Assembly: GCA_947040945.1 (NCBI GenBank)
Contig: CAMRCO010000011.1
Location: 1-36,730, forward strand
Length of the DNA stretch: 36,730 bases
Direction: 5' to 3'
DNA from: an uncultured Spirochaetia bacterium
GTDB lineage: Bacteria > Spirochaetota > Brachyspiria > Brachyspirales > Brachyspiraceae
The translations under genes were made by a program, and so were the position numbers. Below are positions 7,807 to 18,849 of this stretch, one piece after another. How positions within the stretch are numbered: position 1 is the stretch's first letter; each line of letters begins with the position of its first letter. The notes under the pieces are model-generated. The model was not told the DNA's origin. It saw nothing but the letters and a program-made list of their open reading frames with translations, and ran no database searches.

Positions 7807-8799
7807 ATGGATACTACAATTAAATATTATAAATATTCTTTTGCTATGTTTTTGTTGATAGTCATTTTATCAATTGTTTCACTTTTTGTTGGAGTAATTG
7901 ATATATCACTAGAGGGAATATTAAATAGTGATTTTAAGCAAATTAATATTTTGCTTATTTCTCGTCTACCTAGACTATTAGCTATTTTTTGTGCGGGTAT
8001 TGGTATGAGTGTAGCAGGACTTATTATGCAAAATTTATGTATGAATAAATTTGTTTCCCCTTCTACAAGTTCAACCATTGCTTTTGCTCAATTTGGAGTA
8101 CTACTATCATTAATTTGGTTTAATGGTTTAGTTTTATGGCAAAAAACAACTATTATTTTTATAATTTCAATAATGGGGACATGGATTTTTATTTGGTTTA
8201 CGCAGAAAATTAAATTTAAGAATATAATTATGGTTCCACTCATTGGTATTATGTTTGGAAATGTAATTGGTGGGATTACAACTCATTTTGCCTATACTCA
8301 TGGAGTTATGCAATCATTAAACTCGATACTTGTAGGTGACTTTTCTTTAATTATTAGAGGAAGATATGAAATAGTATTTTTAGTTATACCACTAATTATT
8401 ATTTCGTATATTTATGCGAATCATTTTAATATTGTGGGTCTGGGTGAAGATTTTTCAAAAAATTTAGGAGTAAATTATAAAAAGATTTTATTTTTAGGTT
8501 TATCTATTGCCGCACTTATAACGACAAGTATTGTAATTACTGTTGGAACTATATCTTATCTTGGTTTAATTGTTCCAAATATTGTATCTATGTTTCGTGG
8601 AGATAAAATTAGAGGAAATCTTTTAGATGTTTCTTTGTTTGGAGCGTTATTTGTTCTTGTATGTGATATTTTGGGTAGGATTTTGATATATCCTTATGAG
8701 CTACCTATAGACTTGATTACAGGTGTTGTGGGGAGTTTTATTTTTCTTATGCTTATGCTTAAAAATTTAAGTCCTACTGTAAAGGTAAAAAATAAATGA
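7807..8799 (+). CDS. FecCD-family iron/siderophore ABC transporter permease (1)
   Basis: Multi-spanning FecCD permease motifs (RLPRLLAIFCAGIGMSVAGLIMQNL, GTISYLGLIVPNIV). Start could be 7771 or 7750; neither has a strong RBS. Confidence 0.9.
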   Translation: MDTTIKYYKYSFAMFLLIVILSIVSLFVGVIDISLEGILNSDFKQINILLISRLPRLLAIFCAGIGMSVAGLIMQNLCMNKFVSPSTSSTIAFAQFGVLLSLIWFNGLVLWQKTTIIFIISIMGTWIFIWFTQKIKFKNIIMVPLIGIMFGNVIGGITTHFAYTHGVMQSLNSILVGDFSLIIRGRYEIVFLVIPLIIISYIYANHFNIVGLGEDFSKNLGVNYKKILFLGLSIAALITTSIVITVGTISYLGLIVPNIVSMFRGDKIRGNLLDVSLFGALFVLVCDILGRILIYPYELPIDLITGVVGSFIFLMLMLKNLSPTVKVKNK

Positions 8800-9755
8800 T
8801 TAAAACTATATATGCAAAAAAAATGCTTATTATAGCTATATTGACATTAATTCTTATTTTAGTTTATCAATTTATTTTTGTTGATATGGATTTTTTATAT
8901 TATGCTATGTATATAAGAACACCAAAACTTATAGCTATGATTATAGCCTCTTTTTGTATTGGTTGTGCAAGTATAGTTTTTCAATCTATTATAAATAACC
9001 GAATTGTAACACCTTGCCTTTTGGGGATGAATGCTTTGTATATTCTTGTGCATACTTCTATAGCATTTGTTTTTGGAGTATCAAGTGTTTTTTTATCGAA
9101 TAAGAATATATCTTTTACTATTGATATAGTATTAATGTCATTTGTATCTACAACGGTTTATAGTTTTCTATTTCGTAAAACAAAATATAATATTTTATAT
9201 GTACTTTTGTCAGGTACAGTAATGGCAACATTATTTAGAAGTATATCAAATACTTTAATACGAACTATTGACCCTAATGAATATGATGTGCTTCAGGCTA
9301 GTTTAATTGCAGGGTTTTCTGATGTGAATAGTGATATTATTTTAATGTCAGTTATAATTATAATTTTTGTTATTTTTATATTTAGAAAAGAGATAAAACT
9401 GTTAGATGTAATTACATTAGGTAAAAATCAGTCCATAAACTTAGGTGTAGACTATGATAAAACTATAAGCAAGCTTTTACTTGGTGTAACGCTTTTTATT
9501 ACAGTTGCAACAGCTTTAGTAGGTCCAATTTCTTTTTTAGGTTTAATCATTGCTAATCTATCAAGAGAATTATTTAAAACTTATCGCCATTCATATTTAA
9601 TGATGGGTTCGTTTTTAATTGGCGTTATTGTGCTTATTTTTGGGCAAATTCTTATTGAACATGTGTTTTCATTTAACACAGTAATTTCTGTTTTTATTAA
9701 TCTTTTTGGTGGAATATATTTTTTATACTTAATTCTAAAAAACAAAGGCATGTAA
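8796..9755 (+). CDS. FecCD-family iron/siderophore ABC transporter permease (2)
   Basis: RTPKLIAMIIASFCIGCASIVFQSIINNRIVTPCLLGMNALY and GPISFLGLIIANLSR; 4-bp ATGA overlap with the preceding gene. Confidence 0.9.
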   Translation: MIKTIYAKKMLIIAILTLILILVYQFIFVDMDFLYYAMYIRTPKLIAMIIASFCIGCASIVFQSIINNRIVTPCLLGMNALYILVHTSIAFVFGVSSVFLSNKNISFTIDIVLMSFVSTTVYSFLFRKTKYNILYVLLSGTVMATLFRSISNTLIRTIDPNEYDVLQASLIAGFSDVNSDIILMSVIIIIFVIFIFRKEIKLLDVITLGKNQSINLGVDYDKTISKLLLGVTLFITVATALVGPISFLGLIIANLSRELFKTYRHSYLMMGSFLIGVIVLIFGQILIEHVFSFNTVISVFINLFGGIYFLYLILKNKGM

Positions 9756-9758
9756 TCT

Positions 9759-10511
9759 ATGAAAATTAAATTATTAAATAAATCTTATGGTTCAAATAAA
9801 ATTGTAGAAGATGTTAGTTTTAAATTACCACGTGGCAAAGTAATTTCTTTTATAGGACCAAATGGTGCTGGAAAATCTACAGTTTTAAATATTATTACAA
9901 GGTTAGTAAAAAAAGATAGTGGAGAAATTGAATTTGATAATAAAAAAATGGAAAAATGGAAAAGTAATGAATTATCAAAAAGGCTTGCTATTCTAACGCA
10001 AACTAACAATATAACAATGAAACTTACTGTAAAAGAACTCGTGTCTTTTGGTAGATTTCCTTATAGTGGAAGTAATCTGACAAAAGAGGATCATGATAAA
10101 GTTTATGAAGCTATAAAATATATGGAGCTTCTCGAACTTGAAAATAGATTTATTGATGAATTATCAGGTGGGCAAAGACAACGTGCTTATATTGCTATGG
10201 TAATTGCTCAAGATACAGATTTTGTATTTTTAGATGAGCCTACTAACAGTTTAGATATATATCACTCATCAAATATGATGAAAATACTTCGTAGATTATG
10301 TGATGAATTTGGGAAGACTGTTATTTTGGTACTGCATGAAATTAATTTTGCTGCTACCTATTCTGATTATATAGGGGCATTCAAAGACGGAAAATTATAT
10401 AAATTTGATGAGGTATCAAAAGTCATAACAAGTGAAACCTTAAAAGAATTATATAATGTAGATTTCTCTATTAAGATGATAAACGGCAAACCAATTTCGA
10501 TTTATTACTAG
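9759..10511 (+). CDS. Iron/siderophore ABC transporter ATP-binding protein
   Basis: Walker A GPNGAGKST, signature LSGGQRQRA, Walker B FVFLDEPTN. Confidence 0.95.
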   Translation: MKIKLLNKSYGSNKIVEDVSFKLPRGKVISFIGPNGAGKSTVLNIITRLVKKDSGEIEFDNKKMEKWKSNELSKRLAILTQTNNITMKLTVKELVSFGRFPYSGSNLTKEDHDKVYEAIKYMELLELENRFIDELSGGQRQRAYIAMVIAQDTDFVFLDEPTNSLDIYHSSNMMKILRRLCDEFGKTVILVLHEINFAATYSDYIGAFKDGKLYKFDEVSKVITSETLKELYNVDFSIKMINGKPISIYY

Positions 10512-10573
10512 TTAATATAAAGGTTAGACTATAGCCTATTATATAATAATATACTTCAAAGGAGATTTTAAAA

Positions 10574-11521
10574 ATGAAAAAAATATTTTATATTATTTTT
10601 ATGGTTGTTATGAGTATGTCTTTTTTAGCTTGTGCTTCTAATGATATAGACACAAAGGCAGAAATGATTGTAATACAAGTGGATAATGGAAAAAAAGAAA
10701 TGATAGACGTAGAGGTTCCATTTGATCCACAGAGAGTAGTTTGTTTAAATTATATTTCTATTGATATTCTTGATAAGTTGGGACTTGGAGACAGAATTGT
10801 AGGTATGATTAAAAATGGTTCTGTTCCTGAGCATCTTAAAAAATATGAAGATAATGAGAACATTGCTAATTTAGGTGGAATGAAAGATATTGATATGGAA
10901 GCTTTAATGGCATTGCAGCCTGATATAATACTATCAAGTGATAGAACTGCCTCAAAATATAATGAGTTTATAAAAATCGCTCCAACTGTGGCTTCTTATA
11001 TTGATTATAAAAAAGGTTTTTATAATGGATTTAAAGAAAATGTTCTAAAACACACCACTATTTTTAATAAAAGTAATGAAGTGGAGGTAATTATAGCAGA
11101 TTATGACAAAAGGATTAAAGCATTAAAAGAAAAGAGTAGTGGTAAAACTGCTATATTGGGTATTTTCTCTGGTGGAACATTTAATACATTAGGCAATAAT
11201 GGGCGTATTTCTATTATAACTACTGACTTGGGATTTGAGAATACTGCTTCTGATATTGATGTAAACCATGGTAATATTTCATCTTATGAATTATTGCTAG
11301 CTAAAAACCCTGAGTATATTTTTGTATTAGATAAAGATACTGCTGTCGGTGCAGAGGCTAAATCGGCAAAAGAAATGCTTGATAATGAACTCGTACATCA
11401 GACTGAAGCATATAAAAATAACAATATCATATACTTAGAGCCGGGTGGGGTTTGGTATTTAGCAGATGGAGGAATTACCTCAATGGATATTATTCTTAAA
11501 AATTTAGAGAATTCTATTTAA
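10574..11521 (+). CDS. Iron/siderophore ABC transporter substrate-binding lipoprotein
   Basis: Lipobox (MSFLAC), periplasmic-binding fold motifs (DPQRVVCLNYISIDILDKLGLGDRIVGM, LGGMKDIDMEALMALQPDIILSS), AAGGAG RBS. Confidence 0.92.
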   Translation: MKKIFYIIFMVVMSMSFLACASNDIDTKAEMIVIQVDNGKKEMIDVEVPFDPQRVVCLNYISIDILDKLGLGDRIVGMIKNGSVPEHLKKYEDNENIANLGGMKDIDMEALMALQPDIILSSDRTASKYNEFIKIAPTVASYIDYKKGFYNGFKENVLKHTTIFNKSNEVEVIIADYDKRIKALKEKSSGKTAILGIFSGGTFNTLGNNGRISIITTDLGFENTASDIDVNHGNISSYELLLAKNPEYIFVLDKDTAVGAEAKSAKEMLDNELVHQTEAYKNNNIIYLEPGGVWYLADGGITSMDIILKNLENSI

Positions 11522-11624
11522 ATGCTTAGAGTTTTATTTTATCTGAATAGTAAGCAAATGTATTTTTCATAAAACATAATAAAAAAGAGTTGTTATTTTC
11601 TAAAAAAGGATTGCAGAACTTTAA

Positions 11625-12281
11625 GTGCTAGTAAAAAAACTTTATGAGGGAAATATCAAAACAACATCTAAAGAGGTAATGCTAACTCCTACATTAAAAG
11701 CGAAGTCCACGCATAATTTTGAAAACGGTACTAGTCATAATACGAAAACTATTAATGTTAGTATAGTCATGATTAAGAGTAGTTCTCCACCGCCTGATTA
11801 TTATATGGAAGATATTAATTTTGAAATTGAAAATAAGTTTATAGATGCAGCTTGGAAAATATATTGGCTTTGATATAGTTTTTTATGTGGTAGTGATTCT
11901 GATATAGATAGTGTTGTAGATTTAGATGTTACAGCAGGTGTTCGTTATCAATTAAATATTCGTGATGCGTCTGGTTTTTCGAATACAAATCCTTTACATT
12001 CACTTTTTCCTGAAGTAGGTATAGTATTAAAATCTGTTGATATGCTTACTATTAAAGGTCATGGTGAAATATTAGATATTTTTGAAAAAGATATTGAAAC
12101 TATAATTGACTTGGAACTTGCGAGAATAAGTTTTTATTTTTTAATACTTGTTGATAACTCTAAAGTAATGGATATTATGACAGAGGAACAGTTTAGTAAA
12201 ATCAATGATATAAATTATGAATATCAAAAGTTTGCTTTAATATTAAAAAAGTTAAAATCTTATAGTATGCTAATTAACTAG
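11625..12281 (+). pseudogene. Hypothetical ORF interrupted by a single in-frame TGA
   Basis: ORFs 11625-11873 and 12042-12281 share one frame. The only stop between them is TGA at 11871-11873; the intervening sequence reads YSFLCGSDSDIDSVVDLDVTAGVRYQLNIRDASGFSNTNPLHSLFPEVGIVLKSVD. Confidence 0.5.
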
Positions 12282-12436
12282 TATATAATAATAGTTTTTT
12301 TCTAGACTAATATAATTTAAGTTTTTTTTGTTAATGACATAGCATGCGAGTAGAATCAAAATAATATATGTCATTTACTTTGCAAAAAAGTATTTATTGT
12401 GATATCATTGTAAGAAATATAATATAGGATTTTTGT

Positions 12437-13888
12437 ATGAAATTAACAGATTTAACTATAAAGCAAGTACATGAGAAGTTGTACAAAAAAGAAATTAGTA
12501 CTAAAGAGCTTTTAGAAAGTGTGATTAATGCGGTTAAGGAAGACGATAAAAGAGAAGATAAAATATATTCTTATATAGAATTATTTGAAAGTGATGCATA
12601 TAATCAGGCAGAAAAAGCTCAAGAGAAAATAAACAAAGGCGAAACTTTGCCTCTATTAGGTATTCCTGTATCAATTAAAGATAATATTTTGTACAAGGGT
12701 CATTTAATGACAGCTTCAAGTAAAATGCTTGATGGATATGTCGCTCCATATACATCTCCTGTTGTAGAAAGGCTTATAGAAGCTGGTGCTATAATTGTTG
12801 GTAGAACTAACATGGATGAATATGCTATGGGTGGCACAACTGAGACATCAATATATGGCGTTACAAGAAATCCTCGTAACAGAAATTATGTGCCCGGTGG
12901 TTCATCAGGTGGTTCTGCTGCAAGTGTTGCTGGTAATTTTTCTTTTGGCTCTTTAGGTAGTGATACTGGTGGGTCAGTTAGACAACCCGCTTCTTTTTGT
13001 GGTGTTGTTGGAGTTAAACCTACTTATGGACGTGTGCCTCGTGAGGGCTGTGTTGCTATGGCTTCAAGCCTAGATCAAGTAGGAACATTTGGAAAAGATG
13101 TTTATGATGCTGCTTTAATGACAAAAGTGGTGTCAGGTTATAATAAAAAAGAGTCTACAACACTAAATATTCCTGTAGGTGATTATGATAAGGCTAATGA
13201 AAAAGATATTTCTGGTGTTAAAATAGGATTGCCTATTGAATATTTTGAGTCTAATTTAATATGTGCTGATGTTAGGAGAAATGTTGAGCAATCTATAAAA
13301 AATTTAGAAAAAAATGGTGCAAAAATAGTAAATATTAATCTTCCTCACTCTAAATATGGCTCTATGGTTTATACTGCTGTAATGTGTCTTGAGGTAGCGA
13401 GTAATATGGGGCGTTTTGACGGAATAAGATATGGTTTTCATCCTCAGGGCGACTTCAATCTTGAAGAATACTATATTGAAGCTAGAAGTAAATCATTTGA
13501 TTTTGAAGCTAAGGCTAGAATTATTTTCGGTAGTCTTTTAGCGGGTAATAAATGCTTTGAAAGTCATTATAAACATGCTTTAAAAGTTAGAGCTCTTATG
13601 CAGGCTGATTTTGAGAATGCTTTTAAGGAAATAGATGTTATAATTTCCCCAACAACACCTGTTACAGCTTCTTTGCTTGGTTCTCGTGACCAAACTGAAA
13701 CAGAATTAAACTTTTTAGCAGATAGTTATACATCAAATATTAACTTGGTGGGTCTTCCTGCGATGAGTGTTCCTTGTGGAGTTGATGGTAATGATATGCC
13801 TGTGGGGCTACAAGTTATAGCTAATAAATTTGAAGAGAGTACTATGTTTAGTGTTGCCTATGCGCATGAACGTTTGCTTAATTCTTAG
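12437..13888 (+). CDS. gatA: Asp-tRNA(Asn)/Glu-tRNA(Gln) amidotransferase subunit A
   Basis: Amidase signature: GIPVSIKDNI, GRTNMDEYAMGGTTETS, PGGSSGGSAASVAG, GSDTGGSVRQPA. Confidence 0.96.
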   Translation: MKLTDLTIKQVHEKLYKKEISTKELLESVINAVKEDDKREDKIYSYIELFESDAYNQAEKAQEKINKGETLPLLGIPVSIKDNILYKGHLMTASSKMLDGYVAPYTSPVVERLIEAGAIIVGRTNMDEYAMGGTTETSIYGVTRNPRNRNYVPGGSSGGSAASVAGNFSFGSLGSDTGGSVRQPASFCGVVGVKPTYGRVPREGCVAMASSLDQVGTFGKDVYDAALMTKVVSGYNKKESTTLNIPVGDYDKANEKDISGVKIGLPIEYFESNLICADVRRNVEQSIKNLEKNGAKIVNINLPHSKYGSMVYTAVMCLEVASNMGRFDGIRYGFHPQGDFNLEEYYIEARSKSFDFEAKARIIFGSLLAGNKCFESHYKHALKVRALMQADFENAFKEIDVIISPTTPVTASLLGSRDQTETELNFLADSYTSNINLVGLPAMSVPCGVDGNDMPVGLQVIANKFEESTMFSVAYAHERLLNS

Positions 13889-13966
13889 TTTAGTGCTTTA
13901 TTTTACATTTATTGTTTAAAATGGTTGGTTTTGAGTAAAAAAGTGTGAAAAAATTGGTATAATAGC

Positions 13967-13993
13967 TTGATTTTTTTATTATTTAGGTATAAT
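13967..13993 (+). promoter_or_regulatory. Candidate promoter for the ribosomal protein gene block
   Basis: TTGATT (13967-13972), then 15 nt, then TATAAT (13988-13993). A second TATAAT lies at 13958-13963. Confidence 0.4.
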
Positions 13994-14175
13994 ATAAACA
14001 GTATTGTCAGGTAGGAATTAAAGCTTTACAAATATAAGTGTTTTTGACCTTATAGTAAAAAGGCTCGTTACTTCTTAATTGGAATAGCGTTTTCGTACTA
14101 TTAATAATTTGAGTATTATAGTCATCGTTTGGTCGGTGATTGGTTTGAAATAAAAATATTTTAGAGGATTGTTGT

Positions 14176-14550
14176 ATGCCTACAATTAATCAGTTGATTA
14201 GAAAAGGTCGCAAGCGTATAGTTAATAAGACTAAGTCGCCTGCGCTTCAGAAATGTCCGCAAAGAGAAGGGGTTTGTACTCGTGTTACAACGACTACGCC
14301 TAAAAAACCTAACTCAGCTATGCGAAAAATTGCCCGTGTTCGTTTAACAAACGGTATTGAAGTTACAGCTTACATACCTGGAATTGATCACACACTTCAA
14401 GAGCACAATAGAGTTCTTATACGTGGCGGTCGTGTTAAAGATTTACCTGGTTGTCGTTACCACATTATTAGAGGTACTCGTGAAGCAACAGGTGTTGAAA
14501 ATAGAAAGAAAAGTAGAAGTAAGTATGGTTCTAAGAGACCAAAGGCTTAA
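14176..14550 (+). CDS. rpsL: 30S ribosomal protein S12
   Basis: [33 protein letters not shown]. Confidence 0.99.
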   Translation: MPTINQLIRKGRKRIVNKTKSPALQKCPQREGVCTRVTTTTPKKPNSAMRKIARVRLTNGIEVTAYIPGIDHTLQEHNRVLIRGGRVKDLPGCRYHIIRGTREATGVENRKKSRSKYGSKRPKA

Positions 14551-14562
14551 GTGGAGTAATAT

Positions 14563-15033
14563 ATGGCAAGACGAAGAAGAGCTAAAGTTAGGGTTGTCTC
14601 AGGCGATCCTATATATGGAAGTATCGTTGTTACTAAGTTTATAAATAGACTCATGTATGAAGGTAAGAAAAGTAAGTCTGAGGCTATTTTTTATAAAGCT
14701 TTGGAGATAACTAAAGAGAAAGTAGGTAAAGAAGGTTTGGAGGCTTTTAACGAGGCTTTAGACAATATAAGACCTAGAGCGGAAGTTAAGTCTAGACGAG
14801 TTGGTGGTTCTACATATCAGGTTCCTGTTGATGTTAGACCAGATAGACAAAATTCGCTTGCTTTTAAATGGCTTATTAATGCAGCGAGAGCACGTGGTGG
14901 AAGAAGCATGATAGAAAAGCTTGCTAATGAAATGATAGACGCAGTTAATAATACTGGTGGCGCTGTACGTAAGAAGGAAGAAATACATAGAATGGCAGAA
15001 GGTAACAAAGCTTTTGCTCATTTTAAATGGTAG
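14563..15033 (+). CDS. rpsG: 30S ribosomal protein S7
   Basis: 156 aa S7 sequence downstream of rpsL. Confidence 0.98.
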   Translation: MARRRRAKVRVVSGDPIYGSIVVTKFINRLMYEGKKSKSEAIFYKALEITKEKVGKEGLEAFNEALDNIRPRAEVKSRRVGGSTYQVPVDVRPDRQNSLAFKWLINAARARGGRSMIEKLANEMIDAVNNTGGAVRKKEEIHRMAEGNKAFAHFKW

Positions 15034-15050
15034 TATAGGGAGATTTTTAA

Positions 15051-17132
15051 GTGGCACGTGAATATTCATTAGAAAACACCCGTAATATTGGTATTATGGC
15101 TCATATTGATGCTGGTAAAACCACGCTCAGTGAACGTATACTTTATTATACAGGTAAAACATATAAGATTGGAGAGGTTCACGAAGGTGGAGCTGAAATG
15201 GACTGGATGGAGCAGGAAAAAGAACGTGGTATTACTATTACGTCTGCTGCTACAACTTGTTTTTGGAAAGGTAATAGAATTAACCTTATAGATACTCCCG
15301 GTCACGTTGATTTTACAGCTGAAGTTGAGCGTTCTTTAAGAGTTTTGGATAGTGCTGTTGGTGTTTTTTGTTCAGTTGGTGGGGTCCAGCCTCAAAGTGA
15401 AACTGTATGGAGACAAGCTAGCGATTATAAAATCCCTAGGGCAGTATTTGTTAATAAAATGGATAGGGTTGGTGCTGATTTTTATTCTGTTTTAGAACAG
15501 ACTAGAACAAGGCTTAAGGCTAATACTCATCCTATAGTGTTACCTATTGGTGCTGAGAGTAATTTCGAAGGCGTTGTTGATTTAGTTACAATGAAAGAAT
15601 TTGTTTGGTCTGGTACTGATGACGGAACAACTTACGATATAAAAGAGATTAGAGAAGAGCTTAAAGCTAAGGCTACTGAGTATAGAGAGGCTTTACTTGA
15701 GGCGATAGTAGAACATGATCATGATATCATGGAGAAGTATTTGAATGGGGAAACGATTGATGAGGCGACTGTTGTGTCTCTTATAAGGACTGCTACTTTA
15801 TCTGCTGAATTTTTTCCTATGATGTGTGGAACTGCTTTTAAGAATAAGGGTATTCAGTCTTTGATAGATTCTATCATAGCGTATATGCCTTCTCCTCTTG
15901 ATAAACCAGAAATTGAGGGTGTTGATGTTGATGGTAATCTCCTAACAAGATCTGTGTCTGATACTGAAAAGTTTAGTGCTTTGGCATTTAAGATTATGAC
16001 AGACCCTCATGTTGGTAAGATAGCATTTTTTAGAGTTTATTCTGGTGTTTTAGAATCTGGTTCTTACATTTATAATGCTACGAAAGGTAAACGTGAGAGA
16101 ATAGGTAGAATACTTCAGATGCATGCTAATAAGCGTGAAGAAATTAATGAAGTATATGCAGGAGATATTGCCGCTGCTGTTGGTCTTAAAGATACAACTA
16201 CAGGCGATACACTTTGTCCTGAAAATGCTCCTATAATTCTTGAGTCGATGAATTTTCCAGAGCCTGTTATTACAGTTGCTATAGAGCCTAAAACGAAAGG
16301 TGATAGAGATAAAATGTCTACAGCTTTATCAAGGCTTGCTGATGAGGATCCTACATTTAAGGTTAGCTTTAATGAAGAGACAAGTCAGACAATTATCGCA
16401 GGTATGGGTGAACTTCACCTTGAGATTATTTGTGATAGGATGAAAAGAGAGTATAAAGTTGAGGCTGACGTTGGTCGTCCTCAAGTTTCATATAGAGAAG
16501 GGATTAAGAATAAAGTTGAAGTTGAAGGTAAATTTGTTCGTCAGTCTGGTGGTAAGGGTCAATATGGTCATGTATGGCTTAAAGTTGAGCCTAATGAGTC
16601 TAATGCTGGATTCAAGTTTGTTAATGATATTGTTGGTGGATCAGTTCCACGTGAATATATTCCTGCTGTTGAGAAAGGTTGTATTGAAGCTTTAGCTACA
16701 GGTATTTTGGCTAATTATCCAATGCTTGATGTTATAGTTACTCTTTTTGACGGTTCATCTCACGATGTTGACTCATCTGAAATGGCGTTTAAGATAGCGG
16801 GTTCGATTGGATTTAAAGAAGGTTGTAGGAAAGCTGATCCTTATCTGCTTGAGCCTATGATGCAAGTTGAGGTCGTAACTCCTGATGATTACATGGGAGA
16901 TATTATAGGAGACTTAGCGTCAAGACGTGGACAGGTTCATGGATTTACGGATAGAAGTGGTTATAAAGTAGTTAATGCTACAGTTCCGCTTGCTGAGATG
17001 TTTGGGTATTCTACAAGTGTTAGGAACGTATCTCAAGGGCGAGCGAGTTATAACATGCAGTTTTCTCAGTATGAGGAAGTGCCTAAGAGTGTTGCCGAAG
17101 AGATTATCGGTGTACGAATGGGTGGTAAGTAA
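15051..17132 (+). CDS. fusA: Elongation factor G
   Basis: GTG start; [33 protein letters not shown]. Confidence 0.99.
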   Translation: MAREYSLENTRNIGIMAHIDAGKTTLSERILYYTGKTYKIGEVHEGGAEMDWMEQEKERGITITSAATTCFWKGNRINLIDTPGHVDFTAEVERSLRVLDSAVGVFCSVGGVQPQSETVWRQASDYKIPRAVFVNKMDRVGADFYSVLEQTRTRLKANTHPIVLPIGAESNFEGVVDLVTMKEFVWSGTDDGTTYDIKEIREELKAKATEYREALLEAIVEHDHDIMEKYLNGETIDEATVVSLIRTATLSAEFFPMMCGTAFKNKGIQSLIDSIIAYMPSPLDKPEIEGVDVDGNLLTRSVSDTEKFSALAFKIMTDPHVGKIAFFRVYSGVLESGSYIYNATKGKRERIGRILQMHANKREEINEVYAGDIAAAVGLKDTTTGDTLCPENAPIILESMNFPEPVITVAIEPKTKGDRDKMSTALSRLADEDPTFKVSFNEETSQTIIAGMGELHLEIICDRMKREYKVEADVGRPQVSYREGIKNKVEVEGKFVRQSGGKGQYGHVWLKVEPNESNAGFKFVNDIVGGSVPREYIPAVEKGCIEALATGILANYPMLDVIVTLFDGSSHDVDSSEMAFKIAGSIGFKEGCRKADPYLLEPMMQVEVVTPDDYMGDIIGDLASRRGQVHGFTDRSGYKVVNATVPLAEMFGYSTSVRNVSQGRASYNMQFSQYEEVPKSVAEEIIGVRMGGK

Positions 17133-17206
17133 ATAGTTTGGTAAGATTAAGGTAATGAAAGTAAAAATAAATTGACTTTTTAGTAAGTATTTATGGAGGA
17201 TTAAAA

Positions 17207-18427
17207 ATGGCTAAGGGAAAATATGAAGGTACTAAGGTACACGTTAACGTCGGAACTATAGGGCACGTTGATCATGGAAAAACAACATTGACAGCGTCTA
17301 TAACAGCTGTTTCATCAGCTATGTTTGGTGGTACGTATGTTAAATATGATGAAGTTGCTAAAGCTTCAGAGAGTCAGGGACGTCGTGACTCAACAAAAAT
17401 TCTTACAATTGCGACATCACACGTAGAATATGAGTCTGATACTCGTCACTACGCTCACGTTGATTGTCCTGGACACGCTGATTATATTAAGAATATGATT
17501 ACAGGTGCGGCTCAGATGGATGGAGCTATACTTGTTGTGTCAGCTGAAGATGGAGTTATGCCTCAAACAAAAGAGCATGTACTTCTTTCTAAGCAGGTTG
17601 GTGTTGAGTATATAGTTGTGTTTTTGAACAAGTGCGACAAATTAGATGATCCAGAAATGGCTGAAATCGTTGAAGCAGAAGTTCTTGAAGTTTTAGATCA
17701 TTTTGGTTTTGATGGCGCTAAGTGTCCTATCATTCGTGGTAGTGCTACTAAGGCTATTCAAGCAGTTGAAGCTGGAAAAAATCCAAGAGAAGATGCTGAT
17801 TGTAAATGTATTTTAGATCTTCTAAATGCATTAGATACACATATTCCTGAGCCTATTCGTGAAACTGATAGAGATTTTTTAATGCCAATAGAAGATGTTT
17901 ATTCAATTCCTGGACGTGGAACTGTTGTAACAGGTAGAATTGAGCGTGGAAAAATTGAAAAGGCTACTGAAGTAGAGATAGTTGGAATCAAAGAGACACA
18001 AAAGACAATCTGTACTGGTGTAGAAATGTTCAAGAAGGAAGTTGTTGGAGTTGCTGGGTACAACGTTGGTTGTTTACTTAGAGGTGTTGAGCGTAAGTCG
18101 GTTGAGCGTGGTCAAGTTTTGGCTAAGCCTGGCACAATTACTCCTCATAAGAAGTTTGAAGCTGAGGTTTATGTATTAAGCAAGAAAGAAGGTGGACGTC
18201 ATAGCGGTTTTGTTACAGGTTATCGCCCACAGATGTATTTTAGAACAACAGACGTTACAGGTGTTCTTACATTAAAAGACGATGTTCCAATGATTATGCC
18301 TGGTGATAATGCTAACCTTTCAATAGAGCTTATAGTTCCTATTGCTATGGAAGACGGACAACGTTTTGCTATACGTGAAGGTGGTAAGACTGTAGGTAAC
18401 GGTGTTGTTACAAAGATTTTAGAGTAA
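17207..18427 (+). CDS. tuf: Elongation factor Tu, divergent switch I
   Basis: [40 protein letters not shown]-type domain 3; canonical RGITI is replaced by KILTI. Confidence 0.98.
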   Translation: MAKGKYEGTKVHVNVGTIGHVDHGKTTLTASITAVSSAMFGGTYVKYDEVAKASESQGRRDSTKILTIATSHVEYESDTRHYAHVDCPGHADYIKNMITGAAQMDGAILVVSAEDGVMPQTKEHVLLSKQVGVEYIVVFLNKCDKLDDPEMAEIVEAEVLEVLDHFGFDGAKCPIIRGSATKAIQAVEAGKNPREDADCKCILDLLNALDTHIPEPIRETDRDFLMPIEDVYSIPGRGTVVTGRIERGKIEKATEVEIVGIKETQKTICTGVEMFKKEVVGVAGYNVGCLLRGVERKSVERGQVLAKPGTITPHKKFEAEVYVLSKKEGGRHSGFVTGYRPQMYFRTTDVTGVLTLKDDVPMIMPGDNANLSIELIVPIAMEDGQRFAIREGGKTVGNGVVTKILE

Positions 18428-18477
18428 TTTATATTTCTATTGAAGTATAAAAATTATTAAAGCGAGAAATTCAGACT

Positions 18478-18789
18478 ATGAAAGAACAAAATATACGAGT
18501 AAAACTTAAGGCATTTGATGTTGAGCTTATTGATCAGTCAGCACAATCTATAGTTGTCAGTGTTAAGAAGACTAATGCTAGAGTATCTGGACCTATTCCA
18601 CTACCTACTAGTATTCGTAAGACTACAGTTATAAGAAGCCCACACGTTAACATTAAGTCAAGAGAACAGTTTGAGATGCGAATACATAAAAGAATAATAG
18701 ATATTTTTAATGTATCAGCACAAACAACTCAGGCTTTACAAGAATTAAAGTTACCTGCAGGTGTTTCAATTAAAGTAAACGAAGTATAA
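18478..18789 (+). CDS. rpsJ: 30S ribosomal protein S10
   Basis: GPIPLPTSIRKTTVIRSPHVNIKSREQFEMRIHKR. Confidence 0.98.
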   Translation: MKEQNIRVKLKAFDVELIDQSAQSIVVSVKKTNARVSGPIPLPTSIRKTTVIRSPHVNIKSREQFEMRIHKRIIDIFNVSAQTTQALQELKLPAGVSIKVNEV

Positions 18790-18849
18790 AAAAAGAGATT
18801 TTAGAGTTTGATTATGAGTAATATAAAAATTAGTATAGAGGGTGTGCCG

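Noticed and set aside
11871-11873. TGA as recoded Trp/Sec
   Set aside because: Other proteins here use TGG for Trp and TGA does not interrupt any conserved gene; a simple nonsense mutation is more likely. No SECIS-like element was identified by eye.
14357-15305. Overlapping ORFs 14357-14644, 14758-15069, 14817-15008, 15069-15305, 15088-15291
   Set aside because: Overlap highly conserved rpsL, rpsG and fusA; chance frames in low-GC coding sequence.
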